NCBI GenBank assembly: GCA_001048675.1
Contig: CCKK01000002.1
Coordinates: 682,001 to 746,000 of the forward strand
DNA: 64,000 nt
Origin: Vibrio diabolicus
GTDB taxonomy: Bacteria > Pseudomonadota > Gammaproteobacteria > Enterobacterales > Vibrionaceae
Reading direction: 5' to 3'
In this document: positions 1 through 9,535 of the stretch, piece by piece
How the letters are laid out: each line of letters opens with the position of its first letter
How positions within the stretch are numbered: the stretch's first letter is position 1
Program-made: the position numbers and the translations under genes
The notes under the pieces: generated by a model
Seen by the model: only the letters and a program-made list of their open reading frames with translations
Databases searched by the model: none
Told to the model about the DNA's origin: nothing

Positions 1-40
1 AATATGTGGCTGTGTTGTTTGTGTTGAGGTGTCAGGCGAA

Positions 41-376
41 TTAAAGCTTTTGAATGGTCTCTACATCGATCTGCTTGGTTGTCCACTCTGAGTCAACTTC
101 GCCTCGAATCGTTACTTTATCGTTTGGACCAACGTCTAGTCCCATCCAATCTTCATTGTCGATTTCTACTTCGATTTCGCCAGTCTCATCTTTGAACAAG
201 TAAGTCTCGTTACCAAGAGATTGAACAATGTGCCCGGTTAACATCACGGCGCTGTCGTCGGTTGCGTTGTGCGCCTCTTTCACCGAATTAATTACGCTTA
301 CTTCTGGACCATTAAATGCGGCGAAAGCTGAGCTTGAAAGTAGGGCAAACATGGATGCTAAAATCATTTTTTTCAT
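41..376 (-). CDS. BOF-fold (YgiW/YdeI-like) periplasmic protein
   Basis: 111 residues. An N-terminal signal peptide ends near AFA (about residue 19), so the protein is probably periplasmic. The rest resembles the bacterial OB-fold (BOF, YgiW/YdeI) family: the core reads as short beta strands, with VMLTGHIVQSLGNETYLFKD and a later VTIRGEVDSEW strand typical of these proteins. Family members are linked to stress tolerance and cation or small-molecule binding, but no exact ligand can be assigned. A strong ribosome site AAGGAG precedes the ATG. It lies 15 bp downstream of the outer-membrane barrel gene in the same direction, so the two are probably co-transcribed. Confidence 0.8.
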   Translation of the reverse strand: MKKMILASMFALLSSSAFAAFNGPEVSVINSVKEAHNATDDSAVMLTGHIVQSLGNETYLFKDETGEIEVEIDNEDWMGLDVGPNDKVTIRGEVDSEWTTKQIDVETIQKL

Positions 377-391
377 TATCGTCTCCTTAAA

Positions 392-1039
392 TTAGAAGTA
401 GTAAGTTGTGCCTACGTTAAAGGATGCAGTGTTCGCGTATCGGTCTAGTTGATATTTTGCGTTTGCACCTATGGTGAGCTGCGGGAAAATTCGGTATTCC
501 GCACCCACTGAGAACATTGCGCCTAGCTCGTTGTTTTTCTCTGTGTTGTGGAAAAGCGTGTTGTTCATTTCTACATCATCATTCGCGACAAGCTCATATT
601 CTTGATGTTTAGAAACCTTGGCGTTGTATTCCGTGTACGTTAGACCCGCTTTGAATTTTGTTGTCCATTTGTCATTTAATGCATAACTAAACACTGGAGA
701 CAGCGACACTTGCTTGGCTTTGATTGACGCATCCCAATCCATTTCATGATGGTAATCTTTGCCATCAATTTGTTTGATGCCAAGGTTCTTTGAACGATTA
801 TCATCAAGGTCAAATTGGCTGTAGCCCAACTCTAGCGCCCAGTTGTCATTGAACGCGTAACCGACAAAACCTGAGAAAATACCGTCTTCAATCTCAGGGT
901 TGAGTGTTACGTTGTCAGTTGAAAAGTGAGGCTCCAAATCATGGTCAGTGGTGCCTAGTCCATATTCCAGACCTACATAAGGAGCCGCAGATACCGAAAC
1001 TGAGCAGGTAACAAGTAACGCAAGAAGTGTTTTGTTCAT
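392..1039 (-). CDS. outer-membrane beta-barrel protein (AcfA/OmpA-barrel like)
   Basis: About 215 residues. A short signal peptide (cut near VSAAP) is followed by alternating-polarity strands and a C-terminus ending in aromatic TTYYF, the usual signature of an outer-membrane barrel. Segments such as FVGYAFNDNWALELGYSQF and GAEYRIFPQLTIGANAKY are typical eight-strand barrel repeats; accessory colonisation factor AcfA-like proteins of Vibrio look similar. I use the ATG at 1039, not the in-frame TTG at 1057, because AGAGG sits at good spacing before it. Probable operon with the BOF protein downstream. The function (porin, adhesin or structural) is not shown by the sequence. Confidence 0.75.
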   Translation of the reverse strand: MNKTLLALLVTCSVSVSAAPYVGLEYGLGTTDHDLEPHFSTDNVTLNPEIEDGIFSGFVGYAFNDNWALELGYSQFDLDDNRSKNLGIKQIDGKDYHHEMDWDASIKAKQVSLSPVFSYALNDKWTTKFKAGLTYTEYNAKVSKHQEYELVANDDVEMNNTLFHNTEKNNELGAMFSVGAEYRIFPQLTIGANAKYQLDRYANTASFNVGTTYYF

Positions 1040-1191
1040 TTTATTTTGCCTCTTCAAATCAACTTAGTGAGTAGAAGCGCATTTTGTGTGAAGAAGCGTG
1101 AAGCGATCGTGAAGAAACGAAAAAAATGTTTAGAAAAAAGAGCAAGGGGCGATTTGAGTGAACAAACACCAAGCTCTTTATATAGAGTAAG

Positions 1192-2805
1192 TTAAGTTGC
1201 TGCGACGTAACACACCGCAAACGGGACATTAAGGCGAGTAAACTCTTTGATCCAACGCCATTGGTTATCCTGGAGTTTATCGCCAGGGCCTTTCACTTCA
1301 ATCCACTCGAACTCATTTTCTTTAAAAGCAATGAGATCCGGCATCCCATTACGGTAAAGCTTAAGGTCGCTCAATTGTATTTTGAACAGCGCCATCAGCA
1401 TATTGGTTGGGATAGTGTTGAGCGCTGTTTCGAGTAGCTCTTTACTTATTAAATTCCAATGTACAAATGGATTACTAATGCCAAACTTCTCATCGTATTT
1501 TGTCAATAACGTCTGGGTGTTGCCCGCTTCTAGTTCGGCAAAAGCGGTGTCTATCAAAGCTTGGCGCTTGGTAACAAAATCTGAGTGATATAAATCTAAA
1601 GGACGGTGTTGATAAGCGTTAATGAATGCCCCTTCAATAGGAGCAAAAATCGCATCCCAGAATGTAAGCCCCAGTAGCGAGTTGAGCAACGCATTTTCAG
1701 CGTAAAACACATTCCAGCCTAAGGACTCAAAATACGCTTTACTGGCAAGCTCGACTCGTTGTTGAGATAAATCCAGTTCAATATGGTATTCGGAGCAGAG
1801 TGGCTTTGCTACTCTTGGCATTTTCGCGCCTTGTTTTCGCTTCAACCGTTGCTCAAGTTTTTGTGCGACTTCGAGCTCAGACACATCAATTGGCGACTGT
1901 AGCATCTCTGTGACAATGTCACTAAATAAATCATCTTGGTTTAGTTTGTCATAGATACGTGCGCGTCGTTCTCGGCTCGGAGCAAGTTGAGTTTGGCCAA
2001 ATAGTGATAGGGCGGTCTCTAGCTCATCAATCCGTTCGTAATCACGTGCTATGTCATTCAACATATGTTCACGTTTACGATCTACGTAATGGTGATTAAC
2101 GGGCTGAGGCATTGCCTCAATTAATAAGTCGAGATTGGCTTTGTCTTTTCGATCAAATTGCCAGTACAGGTTGGCCAGTTGACTCAGTTCAATTAAGCGG
2201 TCTATTTGCTCACGTGAATCAAAGAAACGGCGCACTTTACTCAATTGGTATTGCTCGAACTGATGTAGACCTAAGTCATCAAGCACAAACTGACTTAAGT
2301 CTTGATGGGTGTTGGCAAAAAATAGGGTGAGTAAAACGTCGATCATGTGGGCGGAATTGAGTTTGATGATCGTAAACTCAAGCTGCTCAAAACGATCAAA
2401 TTCCGTGTTGCTTAAACGCTCCACAAGGGCATCTTTCTTTAATGACTTCGGTAGCTCTGGGTAAAGTGCAGAGATCTCCGGTTTCGTCAGTAAGTTAGAC
2501 GCTAACTCTTGATGAGAGAGTGTGGGGGAAAGGGCCACAAACTCATGTTGACTCAATTCTGCCAGTGCTTCATTGATTGAAGGTATTTCTTGATAACTCA
2601 GCTTATCACTTCGAAACCAACACCCTTTTCGGCTGTATAAACGCACTAACAGGCACTGGGCGTGTTTGCTCAAGGAATCAAACGAGCAAAGCCAAGCGTG
2701 TTCTTCCTCAGCCAGTAAATCGCTGTACCAGGTTACTGCGTGGTGAGTCAGCTTAAAGAAGTTTTCTAGATGGTAGTCTGGTGCAAGTTCGATAGGGCTT
2801 TCCAT
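1192..2805 (-). CDS. VRR-NUC domain nuclease (FAN1-like)
   Basis: 537 residues from the ATG at 2805; an in-frame start at 2871 would run through the upstream terminator hairpin and is unlikely. The C-terminus has the VRR-NUC (PD-(D/E)xK superfamily) active site: GMPDLI, then about 10 residues later EVKGPGD and LQDNQ, as in FAN1. FAN1-type enzymes are structure-specific nucleases acting on flapped or cross-linked DNA. The long helical N-terminal part resembles the bacterial FAN1 HTH/TPR-like region. It is transcribed away from the MFS gene and separated from it by a terminator, so it is probably monocistronic. Bacterial FAN1 function has mostly been studied in Pseudomonas; its role here is inferred. 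Confidence 0.85.
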   Translation of the reverse strand: MESPIELAPDYHLENFFKLTHHAVTWYSDLLAEEEHAWLCSFDSLSKHAQCLLVRLYSRKGCWFRSDKLSYQEIPSINEALAELSQHEFVALSPTLSHQELASNLLTKPEISALYPELPKSLKKDALVERLSNTEFDRFEQLEFTIIKLNSAHMIDVLLTLFFANTHQDLSQFVLDDLGLHQFEQYQLSKVRRFFDSREQIDRLIELSQLANLYWQFDRKDKANLDLLIEAMPQPVNHHYVDRKREHMLNDIARDYERIDELETALSLFGQTQLAPSRERRARIYDKLNQDDLFSDIVTEMLQSPIDVSELEVAQKLEQRLKRKQGAKMPRVAKPLCSEYHIELDLSQQRVELASKAYFESLGWNVFYAENALLNSLLGLTFWDAIFAPIEGAFINAYQHRPLDLYHSDFVTKRQALIDTAFAELEAGNTQTLLTKYDEKFGISNPFVHWNLISKELLETALNTIPTNMLMALFKIQLSDLKLYRNGMPDLIAFKENEFEWIEVKGPGDKLQDNQWRWIKEFTRLNVPFAVCYVAAT

Positions 2806-2820
2806 AAACGACCGATAACA

Positions 2821-2850
2821 AAAAGGCTTAACCCATAGGTTAAGCCTTTT
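2821..2850 (-). terminator. Rho-independent terminator of the MFS gene
   Basis: A perfect 13-bp stem (AAAAGGCTTAACC / GGTTAAGCCTTTT) with loop CATA is followed on the minus strand by TTTTTGTTAT. It starts 22 bp past the MFS stop codon and lies just upstream of the nuclease start at 2805. Confidence 0.9.
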
Positions 2851-2871
2851 CGCTATCAAATCAATTCGCAA

Positions 2872-4110
2872 TTATGCGTTTTTTAGCTGCGCTACCTTCG
2901 CTTCAGACAGTGGCTTAGTGATGAACGCAAGTACGATACATACTGCCATCATTGCTGAAGAAATAGTGTAAGCCAAGGTGTAGCCTTCGCCGTTCGTCAT
3001 AGAGAAGCCAACAACTGCTGCGCCGATTGCACCACCGATACCCCATGCAGTGTAAAGCACGCCGTAGTTAGTACCGTAGTTTTTCAAACCGTAGAACTCG
3101 GCCGTTAGAGTAGGGAATACCGCTAGAAGTGTACCGTAACCTACCGCTGCGATCGCAGTACCAATGATCAGAGTGAACTCAGAGTCGAACGTTGCGAACA
3201 GCACCATGTTTACGCCTTGTAGGACGAACGCAAGTAGAAGCGTACGAACACCGCCGATTTTATCTGCAAGCATACCCGCAGCAACACGGCCGCCTGAGTT
3301 AAATACAGCAAGAATAGACGCTAGGTAAACGGCGTTTGGCAAGTTTGCTTGAACGCTTGCGATTGTCGTGATGTTGCCGATGATCATTAGACCAACAGAA
3401 GCTGCGAATGCGTACATGATCCATAGAGAGTAGAACTGTGGCGTCTTCAGCATTGCTTTCCAAGTTAGGTCATCTGACTTTTGAACCGCTTTAGGTGCTT
3501 GACCTTCTTTTACTTTCGGCTCAGCAGGTGTGTAGTCTGCTGGTGGGTTGTTGATGGTTGCTGCAAGAGGAACCGCAATCGCTAGGATACCAACACCAAG
3601 AACCATAAAGCTCGTTTGAATGCCCATGCTGTCGATCAATGATGATGTTACTGGTGCTAGGTAGATAGCCGCTAGACCAAAACCAGCCGCAATAATGCCG
3701 TTAACCATGCCTTTCTTCGAAGCGTGGAACCACTTCATCGCAGAAGGTGAAAGACATGCATAACCAAAACCGATACCTGCACCTGTGATCATACCGAAGG
3801 TAATGTTCAGCATGAGTGGAGTGTCAACAAAGCCAGACGCGATCATGCCTAGACCTGTAAGAACAGTACCTAGGATAAGGATCATACGTGGACCCATGCG
3901 GTCTTGAAGAATACCTGCAACAAGAAGACAGATAGAGAAAGTGATGGTTGCAGTTGCATAAGGTGCAGAAGCTTCTGCAGCACTCCAGCCTGATTCAGTT
4001 ACCAGTGCCTTGTTGAATACACTCCAAGCATACAGGATGCCAAGACAAAGGTTGATACAGAACCCTGCTAACAGGATGCGCATAGCTTTATCAATCTTGC
4101 TCATTTTCAT
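2872..4110 (-). CDS. MFS transporter, OxlT (oxalate:formate antiporter) family
   Basis: About 412 residues with twelve predicted membrane helices. The N-terminus (GILYAWSVFNKAL in helix 1), the loop QDRMGPR between helices 2 and 3 and the repeat ADKIGG in the second half fit the OxlT-like MFS branch, which moves small carboxylates. Family membership does not fix the substrate; many Vibrio copies are annotated only as L-lactate/oxalate-like MFS. I chose the ATG at 4110 because AAGAGG lies 11 nt upstream; an ATG two codons later is also possible. A strong terminator follows directly. The promoter must lie in the 570-bp gap upstream. Confidence 0.8.
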   Translation of the reverse strand: MKMSKIDKAMRILLAGFCINLCLGILYAWSVFNKALVTESGWSAAEASAPYATATITFSICLLVAGILQDRMGPRMILILGTVLTGLGMIASGFVDTPLMLNITFGMITGAGIGFGYACLSPSAMKWFHASKKGMVNGIIAAGFGLAAIYLAPVTSSLIDSMGIQTSFMVLGVGILAIAVPLAATINNPPADYTPAEPKVKEGQAPKAVQKSDDLTWKAMLKTPQFYSLWIMYAFAASVGLMIIGNITTIASVQANLPNAVYLASILAVFNSGGRVAAGMLADKIGGVRTLLLAFVLQGVNMVLFATFDSEFTLIIGTAIAAVGYGTLLAVFPTLTAEFYGLKNYGTNYGVLYTAWGIGGAIGAAVVGFSMTNGEGYTLAYTISSAMMAVCIVLAFITKPLSEAKVAQLKNA

Positions 4111-4681
4111 TCTCAGTTTTTCCTCTTGTTGGCAATGCCGCAAAGAGGGTTGGTTTAAAGATGTTTTTTCTCAAAATTAGTTTGCGTTTTTCAACGATTA
4201 ACGCAATGAGCGCGGATTATAACCAATAAATATGTGATTGGAATCTCTTTTTACCGTTACTGATAAAATAATTTGAAACATTAAAAGCGGATGTGAATTC
4301 ATGGTTTTGTATGTGGTTGGAGTGTTATCAAAAAGTGATGATTTTTGTTGTAAGGAACGAGGAACTAGTCAAAACAGAGAATTCAGTGCGCAGTTGGGTG
4401 CACAGCTCACATTTCATATAAAAAATTTCAAAATGTTACTGTGTTAACTCTCTGTAACAAAAATGACTGAAATATCGTCTTATCGCCGTAAGTATTGGAT
4501 GTAAAGGGTTTCTTAAATTTAAATTGTTAACCGTTTGTAATAACTAGAGCTGATTAGGTTTTTTGTGCATTAAGTGAACAAAAAAGTCACTTGTAATTGC
4601 AGATTATAGGAGCAGAATATAGCGAAAAATGAGATTTCATTTATGAAGGGATGCTTTTTTAGACTTGTTGTGAGGTGACTT
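4111..4681. other. divergent intergenic region
   Basis: 571 bp, very AT-rich, between the MFS gene (minus) and a small membrane protein (plus). It must hold both promoters. The only structure I see is a small hairpin near 4571-4592 (AAGTGA / TCACTT arms). No coding signal, RNA family or recognised operator was identified. Confidence 0.4.
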
Positions 4682-5038
4682 ATGAAACTGTTCCTATTAC
4701 TCATGGCTTCGGTATCTGCTGGTGTCGCATCTGCAGACCACATCCATTCATTTATGTTGGGTCTATCTATTGCTTCTCTAGCGGTAGGGAGCTGTTATTT
4801 CTTTGCATTCCGTAGCTCGCGCTTTCCGCAGCTTGCCTTATTCTTACTAATTTGCGGCATGCTTTCTAAGTTGACGATAACGGTTGTTGGTGTGATGTGG
4901 GGAATGTCGGCTGAATTAATTACATCTCCAATCGTATTCGCACTTTCGTATTTATTCTTCTCTCTCGCCGTGACCTACTTATGGTTTAGTTATCGAGAGA
5001 GTATCACTAAGATCCCTGATCGATTTAAGTCAGCGTAA
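4682..5038 (+). CDS. small inner-membrane protein, unknown
   Basis: 118 residues, almost all hydrophobic: a signal-like first helix (FLLLMASVSAGVASA), then about three more membrane segments (around residues 25-45, 51-74 and 82-102), with a charged C-terminal tail SYRESITKIPDRFKSA. I do not recognise the family. GAGGTG stands at good spacing before the ATG. It is followed by a bidirectional terminator and faces the M48 protease gene, so it is a single-gene unit. Confidence 0.6.
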   Translation: MKLFLLLMASVSAGVASADHIHSFMLGLSIASLAVGSCYFFAFRSSRFPQLALFLLICGMLSKLTITVVGVMWGMSAELITSPIVFALSYLFFSLAVTYLWFSYRESITKIPDRFKSA

Positions 5039-5063
5039 ATCGTCAAATAAGAAAACATAATGA

Positions 5064-5093
5064 AAAAACGCCAGCACTTTTGCTGGCGTTTTT
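5064..5093. terminator. bidirectional terminator
   Basis: A perfect 13-bp stem AAAAACGCCAGCA / TGCTGGCGTTTTT with loop CTTT sits between the convergent small membrane protein gene and the M48 gene; A and T tracts on both sides allow use in both directions. Confidence 0.92.
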
Positions 5094-5106
5094 GTTTAAA
5101 GCTAAG

Positions 5107-6996
5107 TCAGTTAGCTTGTTGTGTTTGGCTCGGTAGGGTTTGTCCTGTATTGACTGATACTGTTAGTGGCGGCTCTGGAACTTCTAAGAAGCAGGCGATT
5201 ACTCTATAGAGTTCTCCTTCCGCAACGGTAACCTTTCCATCCGATTCAATCGCTAATCGACACGCTTTTACGAACAAGCGACGACTTTTCGGTTTGAGTT
5301 GCAGTAGGAGCTCTAAAGCGGCGCGATTTAGGCCCCAGTTCTTATTTGCGGGTTGTAACTCTGCATCATTAAAGCCCAAACAGGTTAGGGCGCTGCTAAA
5401 TGCATGTTGAGCGTCTTCCGGTTGAGAGTGACTAACCCAAGCCAATTCGCGCAGTAGCCAAAACACACTCTCTTTTAATTGCTTTAAAGATTGGAACTGT
5501 TTTGTACATCCATACGATTCGAGTAGTTGCTTCTCCAATAAGTTGATGACACACCATTCTGCGAGTGAGTAGTGATCATCAGTTTGAGAGAGTTCGCGTA
5601 GCACCTGGCACAGTCTGTTTTTCTGACCCTCACTCAGCGATTTCAAGGCAGGGATGGAGAGTTCGAGTAATGGAAAGCGTAGATGAAGAGGCAAATCATA
5701 ATCCAGCCATGGTAATAATTGTGCTTGAGACACATTTGGGATATGACTTTTTATCATCTCTCGCTGGAGTTCACTGCCATCAAATATCAAGGCAAAAGCA
5801 ATAAAGCGCGCACTGTACGGTTCACGAGCGATGTCGACAAGTTCGGAAGGAAGTTGGTTAAGTAGTTGTTGACCTACTTCGCTGAGTTCTGAGGTGGTTG
5901 GTTTCTCAGGTTGTGTCGACGTCCCTGATGAGAATCCACTAACGTTATCATTCTCAAAGCTTGTCGTTGGACGATGCGAACTTTGAGAAAAACTTCCATC
6001 CCAACCAGGTTCAATTCGGCGAATCCGCTCTTCTAGTGGAGGGTGAGTAGCAAATAGGCCAGAAAAGCCGGAGATTTTGCTTTGACCAAACATCATATGG
6101 CTCATCTCATCGCTTGCTTTTGTATTCAATGAAGAACCCGCCATATGACTACCAATTTTCTTGAGTGCACCAGCAATGCCTTGATCGTTTCGAGTAAATT
6201 GAACGGCACTGGCATCAGCGAGAAATTCACGTTGACGAGAGATTGCAGCTTTGATCATCGAGCCAAACAAGGTGCCAATCCAGCCCAGAACCAAACAGAT
6301 AATCGCAATCAGCATGATAACCGCAAAGCCTTTATCGGAATCGGAAGAACTTCTTGATACGCGGCTCGTATGATGAGTGTTATCTAAGACCAAGTGTCCA
6401 AAATGTGCAATGCAAGTGATGCCAAACAGCACGCCGATAAGACGCGTATTCAAACGCATATCTCCGTTTAAGATATGGCTGAATTCATGAGCAATGACAC
6501 CTTGTAGTTCATCTCGCGTGAAGCTATCCAGTGCGCCTTGTGTGACGCCGATGACGGCATCATCAATGCTCATGCCTGCTGCGAAAGCATTGATACCGAG
6601 CTCTTCCTGCATCACATAGACGGGAGGAACCGGAATACCAGATGCAATTGCCATCTCTTCCACAACGTTGAGCAGTTGTCTATGTTTTGCATCTAAGGTG
6701 TTTGAGGAAATCAGCTTGCCACCTATGCTCTCAGCAACCCCTCGACCTCCATTGGAGGTGAGGGCGGATAAGCGAACCATTGAACTTATCGTAACAACCA
6801 GCAATACGCCAGCAAAGCACAACAAGACGTAGGTAAGTGCGGTTTCTTGATCAAAGTGTTCGCCTGTTACTCCGTAATAGATACCAATCGATAATACGCT
6901 TACCAAACCAGTGATGGTGACAACTGCTAAGGAAAACAGGAACACCAAAAGCCCAGTGCGTTGACGCGCGGTATCTTGATGGTCAAAGAAATTCAT
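5107..6996 (-). CDS. M48 family membrane metalloprotease
   Basis: 629 residues. Two N-terminal membrane helices (about 15-40 and 52-75), then the zinc site HEFSH at residues 170-174, a further hydrophobic pair (about 183-200 and 225-250) and the distal glutamate in SRQREFLADA. This is the HtpX/Ste24-like architecture. The C-terminal ~280 residues are a soluble helical extension absent from HtpX. Its ATG overlaps the stop of lemA (TAATG), a classic translational coupling. LemA plus M48 pairs are widespread, and the protease probably acts in membrane protein quality control; its substrates are unknown. Confidence 0.85.
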   Translation of the reverse strand: MNFFDHQDTARQRTGLLVFLFSLAVVTITGLVSVLSIGIYYGVTGEHFDQETALTYVLLCFAGVLLVVTISSMVRLSALTSNGGRGVAESIGGKLISSNTLDAKHRQLLNVVEEMAIASGIPVPPVYVMQEELGINAFAAGMSIDDAVIGVTQGALDSFTRDELQGVIAHEFSHILNGDMRLNTRLIGVLFGITCIAHFGHLVLDNTHHTSRVSRSSSDSDKGFAVIMLIAIICLVLGWIGTLFGSMIKAAISRQREFLADASAVQFTRNDQGIAGALKKIGSHMAGSSLNTKASDEMSHMMFGQSKISGFSGLFATHPPLEERIRRIEPGWDGSFSQSSHRPTTSFENDNVSGFSSGTSTQPEKPTTSELSEVGQQLLNQLPSELVDIAREPYSARFIAFALIFDGSELQREMIKSHIPNVSQAQLLPWLDYDLPLHLRFPLLELSIPALKSLSEGQKNRLCQVLRELSQTDDHYSLAEWCVINLLEKQLLESYGCTKQFQSLKQLKESVFWLLRELAWVSHSQPEDAQHAFSSALTCLGFNDAELQPANKNWGLNRAALELLLQLKPKSRRLFVKACRLAIESDGKVTVAEGELYRVIACFLEVPEPPLTVSVNTGQTLPSQTQQAN

Positions 6997-7586
6997 TAGA
7001 ACTCAACCTTCGGGGCCGCTTGTATTTCAGCACTGTCAGAAAACTCTAACAGTTTGCCATCTTGGAATCCGAATGCGTTGGAAAACAACACTGGCGGGAA
7101 CGTTTGTTTGTATGTGTTGTAGCTGGTTACCGCATCATTAAATGCTTGGCGAGCAAACGCAACTTTGTTCTCAGTGCTGGTTAATTCTTCTTGAAGCTGA
7201 CTCATGGTTTCATTCGCTTTAAGCTCAGGGTAGGCTTCCACTACAACATTAAGTTTGCCCAACGCACTTTGCAGCATGCCTTCTGCTTGGTTTAGTTGGC
7301 TAATTGCCGCATCACTACCAGGCGCGTCACTGGCTGCTTTCAGGCCAGCAATTGCTTGATTACGAGCTTGGATGACACGTTCAAATGTTTCTTTTTCGTG
7401 TTCCATATAGCCTTTTGCAGTATTAACTAAGTTCGGAATCAAATCGTATCGACGTTTTAATTGAACTTCTATTTGAGCGAAGCTGTTTTTGAAACGGTTT
7501 TGTAGAGTAACGAGCTTGTTGTAGATACTGACGGCGTACACCACAATGAGCAGGACAATAACGATAAAGACAATAAATGCAGTCAT
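6996..7586 (-). CDS. lemA: LemA family protein
   Basis: 196 residues. One N-terminal membrane helix (FIVFIVIVLLIVVYAVSIY) is followed by the hallmark LemA region: NRFKNSFAQIEVQLKRRYDL and PNLVNTAKGYMEHEKETFE, then a long coiled helical domain with a conserved YPELKAN and RQAFNDAV. The ATG at 7586 has GGGA six bases upstream and gives the normal family length; an ATG at 7598 would add four residues. An open frame extends further upstream to 7820 but has no LemA similarity. Its stop overlaps the start of the M48 gene by one base. LemA proteins are thought to be scaffolds of the paired protease; the exact role is unknown. Confidence 0.88.
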   Translation of the reverse strand: MTAFIVFIVIVLLIVVYAVSIYNKLVTLQNRFKNSFAQIEVQLKRRYDLIPNLVNTAKGYMEHEKETFERVIQARNQAIAGLKAASDAPGSDAAISQLNQAEGMLQSALGKLNVVVEAYPELKANETMSQLQEELTSTENKVAFARQAFNDAVTSYNTYKQTFPPVLFSNAFGFQDGKLLEFSDSAEIQAAPKVEF

Positions 7587-7761
7587 AATAAATCCCATTT
7601 TCTTAATGTATTCAGTTCTTATATAAACTGTTGAGATATTAAGCAAATGCTTCTGAAGAAGCGATGTAATAACCGAGAAATATGTCACGAGTTGAGTAAC
7701 AATTAAAATGCATTTACAAAGCAATACAGAAAGAATAATGGCACTGGAGAGATGAAAGAAA

Positions 7762-7786
7762 AAGGCCCAGCTAGAAGCCGGGCCTT
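7762..7786 (-). terminator. terminator of dcuC
   Basis: The minus strand reads AAGGCCCGGC-TTCTA-GCTGGGCCTT followed by TTTTCTTT. It lies 27 bp past the dcuC stop codon. Confidence 0.88.
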
Positions 7787-7812
7787 GTCGATAAGCGATA
7801 TTGGCGATGCCG

Positions 7813-9180
7813 TTAGGCACTCATTGGAACAAGCACCATAGTACCAATTATAACTGTGATAAGACCGGCAAGAACCGGAACAGATGTTCGTTTTACAACC
7901 TCAAACGGGCTGATGTTCGCCATACCGGATGTCGCAACGATTACGCCAGACACTGGTGAGATAGTACGACCTAGGTTTGATGCTTGAAGCATCGGGATAA
8001 TTAGGAACGCTGGGTTTAGTCCCATTTTCGCAGCCAAAGATGGTGCCAACTCCACAAATGCATAGAAAGGTGCGTTACCAGACCCCGTTGCAATAGCTGC
8101 TGCAACTGTCAATGCTGTAAGGATAAGCATTAAAGCAACACCGCCTGCACCTGCATTGTCTGCAAGGTGAAGTAGGTTATCGATAGCGCCGATAGACATT
8201 AGACCTTGCGCAAAAACCCCCGCTGCAACCAAAAGCATCACAACGCCTTTGAACGCGTCAGCCATGCCAGCGTAACAAGAATCTAAATCTTCCAGTGATT
8301 TCTTACCATCAAACTTATTTACAACGTAATGGATCAGAGCGCCAAGGAAAATCGAACCGACCACAATAGTGTAAATGTCTAGGCTAAGTCCTGGAATGGT
8401 ACGACCGTTGAATAGGAACACGCCGATGATAGGTAGAAATGGCAGTGCCGCATAAAACGCTGGTGCATCGGCTTTGATCTCTGATACGTCAATTTTTTCC
8501 ATTGGCGTATTTTCTTTCTTATCTAAGTATTTGTTCCAGAAGAAAGCCGCGGCAGCCATCACGATGATTGCGCAAATAGAAACAGGCAACACTGTTTGTA
8601 CCGCAAACACATCAAGCGCCAAGCCAGATTTTTCGGCGGCGATCACCACATCACCAGAGGTTGGAGAAAGAATGATTGCCGCAGGAGAGGCACAAACTGC
8701 AACCGCTGCTGGACGAGAGATCCCCATCGCGACCATCATTGGGAACAATGTCGCCATTAATAGTACGCCAAGGCCAGTTGCAGAACTTACCGCAAGAGAC
8801 ATCAAACACGCCACAATGTAAGCCGCTACCAAAAGGACATAAGGAGACTTGATAACAGAAAGCGGTTTAGAGAACTGTTTCACTACAACGTTATTCGCGC
8901 CGATGTGAGTCATATAGGAAGCGAAGCCACATAGCAACATGATTTGCATACCAAGGCCGCCGCCGCGGTATTGTAGCATGTATTTCACGTATTCTAGCGC
9001 GTCTGTCACCATGTTACCGGTTGAGGTGATTTTTGAGGGCAGCACGTCATGCCCCAATACGCCAGTCATAAGAAGTAAAGCAATACCAGCCGTCAGTAAC
9101 ACGCCCGCTGCTTTATAGCCTTTGACGATAAAGTAACCCACAGCAATGGTGACAACTAAGCCAATTAAGAGCTCTAACAT
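7813..9180 (-). CDS. dcuC: anaerobic C4-dicarboxylate transporter DcuC
   Basis: 455 residues with about twelve membrane helices, covering the whole DcuC family. Diagnostic stretches are SPTSGDVVIAAEKSG in the first half and TGSGNAPFYAFVELAP and GRTISPVSGVIVATSGMANI in the second, which form the two re-entrant substrate-site loops of this transporter class. DcuC exports succinate and exchanges C4-dicarboxylates during anaerobic growth. GGAG lies seven bases before the ATG. It is monocistronic, with its own terminator. Anaerobic control by FNR would be expected, but I could not find a convincing FNR box in the 350 bp upstream. Confidence 0.9.
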   Translation of the reverse strand: MLELLIGLVVTIAVGYFIVKGYKAAGVLLTAGIALLLMTGVLGHDVLPSKITSTGNMVTDALEYVKYMLQYRGGGLGMQIMLLCGFASYMTHIGANNVVVKQFSKPLSVIKSPYVLLVAAYIVACLMSLAVSSATGLGVLLMATLFPMMVAMGISRPAAVAVCASPAAIILSPTSGDVVIAAEKSGLALDVFAVQTVLPVSICAIIVMAAAAFFWNKYLDKKENTPMEKIDVSEIKADAPAFYAALPFLPIIGVFLFNGRTIPGLSLDIYTIVVGSIFLGALIHYVVNKFDGKKSLEDLDSCYAGMADAFKGVVMLLVAAGVFAQGLMSIGAIDNLLHLADNAGAGGVALMLILTALTVAAAIATGSGNAPFYAFVELAPSLAAKMGLNPAFLIIPMLQASNLGRTISPVSGVIVATSGMANISPFEVVKRTSVPVLAGLITVIIGTMVLVPMSA

Positions 9181-9494
9181 AGGGATCTCCGAATGTTATG
9201 AAAAAAAGAAAGAAACTGTTTCAGTTTATGACAAGGAATTTACAGAATTCTTAACTGTGGCACGAGACAAATATGGGGCTTGCATGATCTGAGACAAATA
9301 ATAATTTAATAATTAATTTCGTTAGATTGTATTGTTGGAATTTGGTTTTCTAAGTGTTATGTGCTGGTTTGAAGCTGTTTGCAGGAAGGAAAATATGACC
9401 AGAAATTTGAATAAATAGTGAGGGAATTGATTCAAAATGAGAAAAAGAAACAACTCAGTGAGTTGGGAGAGGGTAATAATCCTTGCAACAAAAA
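9181..9494. other. intergenic region upstream of dcuC
   Basis: 314 bp, AT-rich, holding the dcuC promoter and, at its left end as read on the minus strand, the desaturase terminator. No open frame or recognised RNA was seen. Confidence 0.4.
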
Positions 9495-9514
9495 AGCTTC
9501 GCCGAAGCGAAGCT
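9495..9514 (-). terminator. terminator of the desaturase gene
   Basis: The minus strand shows an 8-bp stem AGCTTCGC-TTCG-GCGAAGCT with a stable UUCG loop, then TTTTTT. It lies 22 bp after the stop codon at 9536. Confidence 0.9.
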
Positions 9515-9535
9515 AAATCGTAAGGATGGGTTAAG

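Noticed and set aside
2806..2871. Longer start of the VRR-NUC nuclease
   Set aside because: The extra codons are simply the terminator hairpin of the MFS gene read through.
7599..7820. Extended N-terminus of LemA to 7820
   Set aside because: The added 74 residues have no LemA similarity, cross the dcuC terminator and overlap the dcuC stop; the start at 7586 gives family length.
9181..9535. FNR box for dcuC
   Set aside because: Only half-matches such as TTGATTCAAAAT were found; not enough to call.
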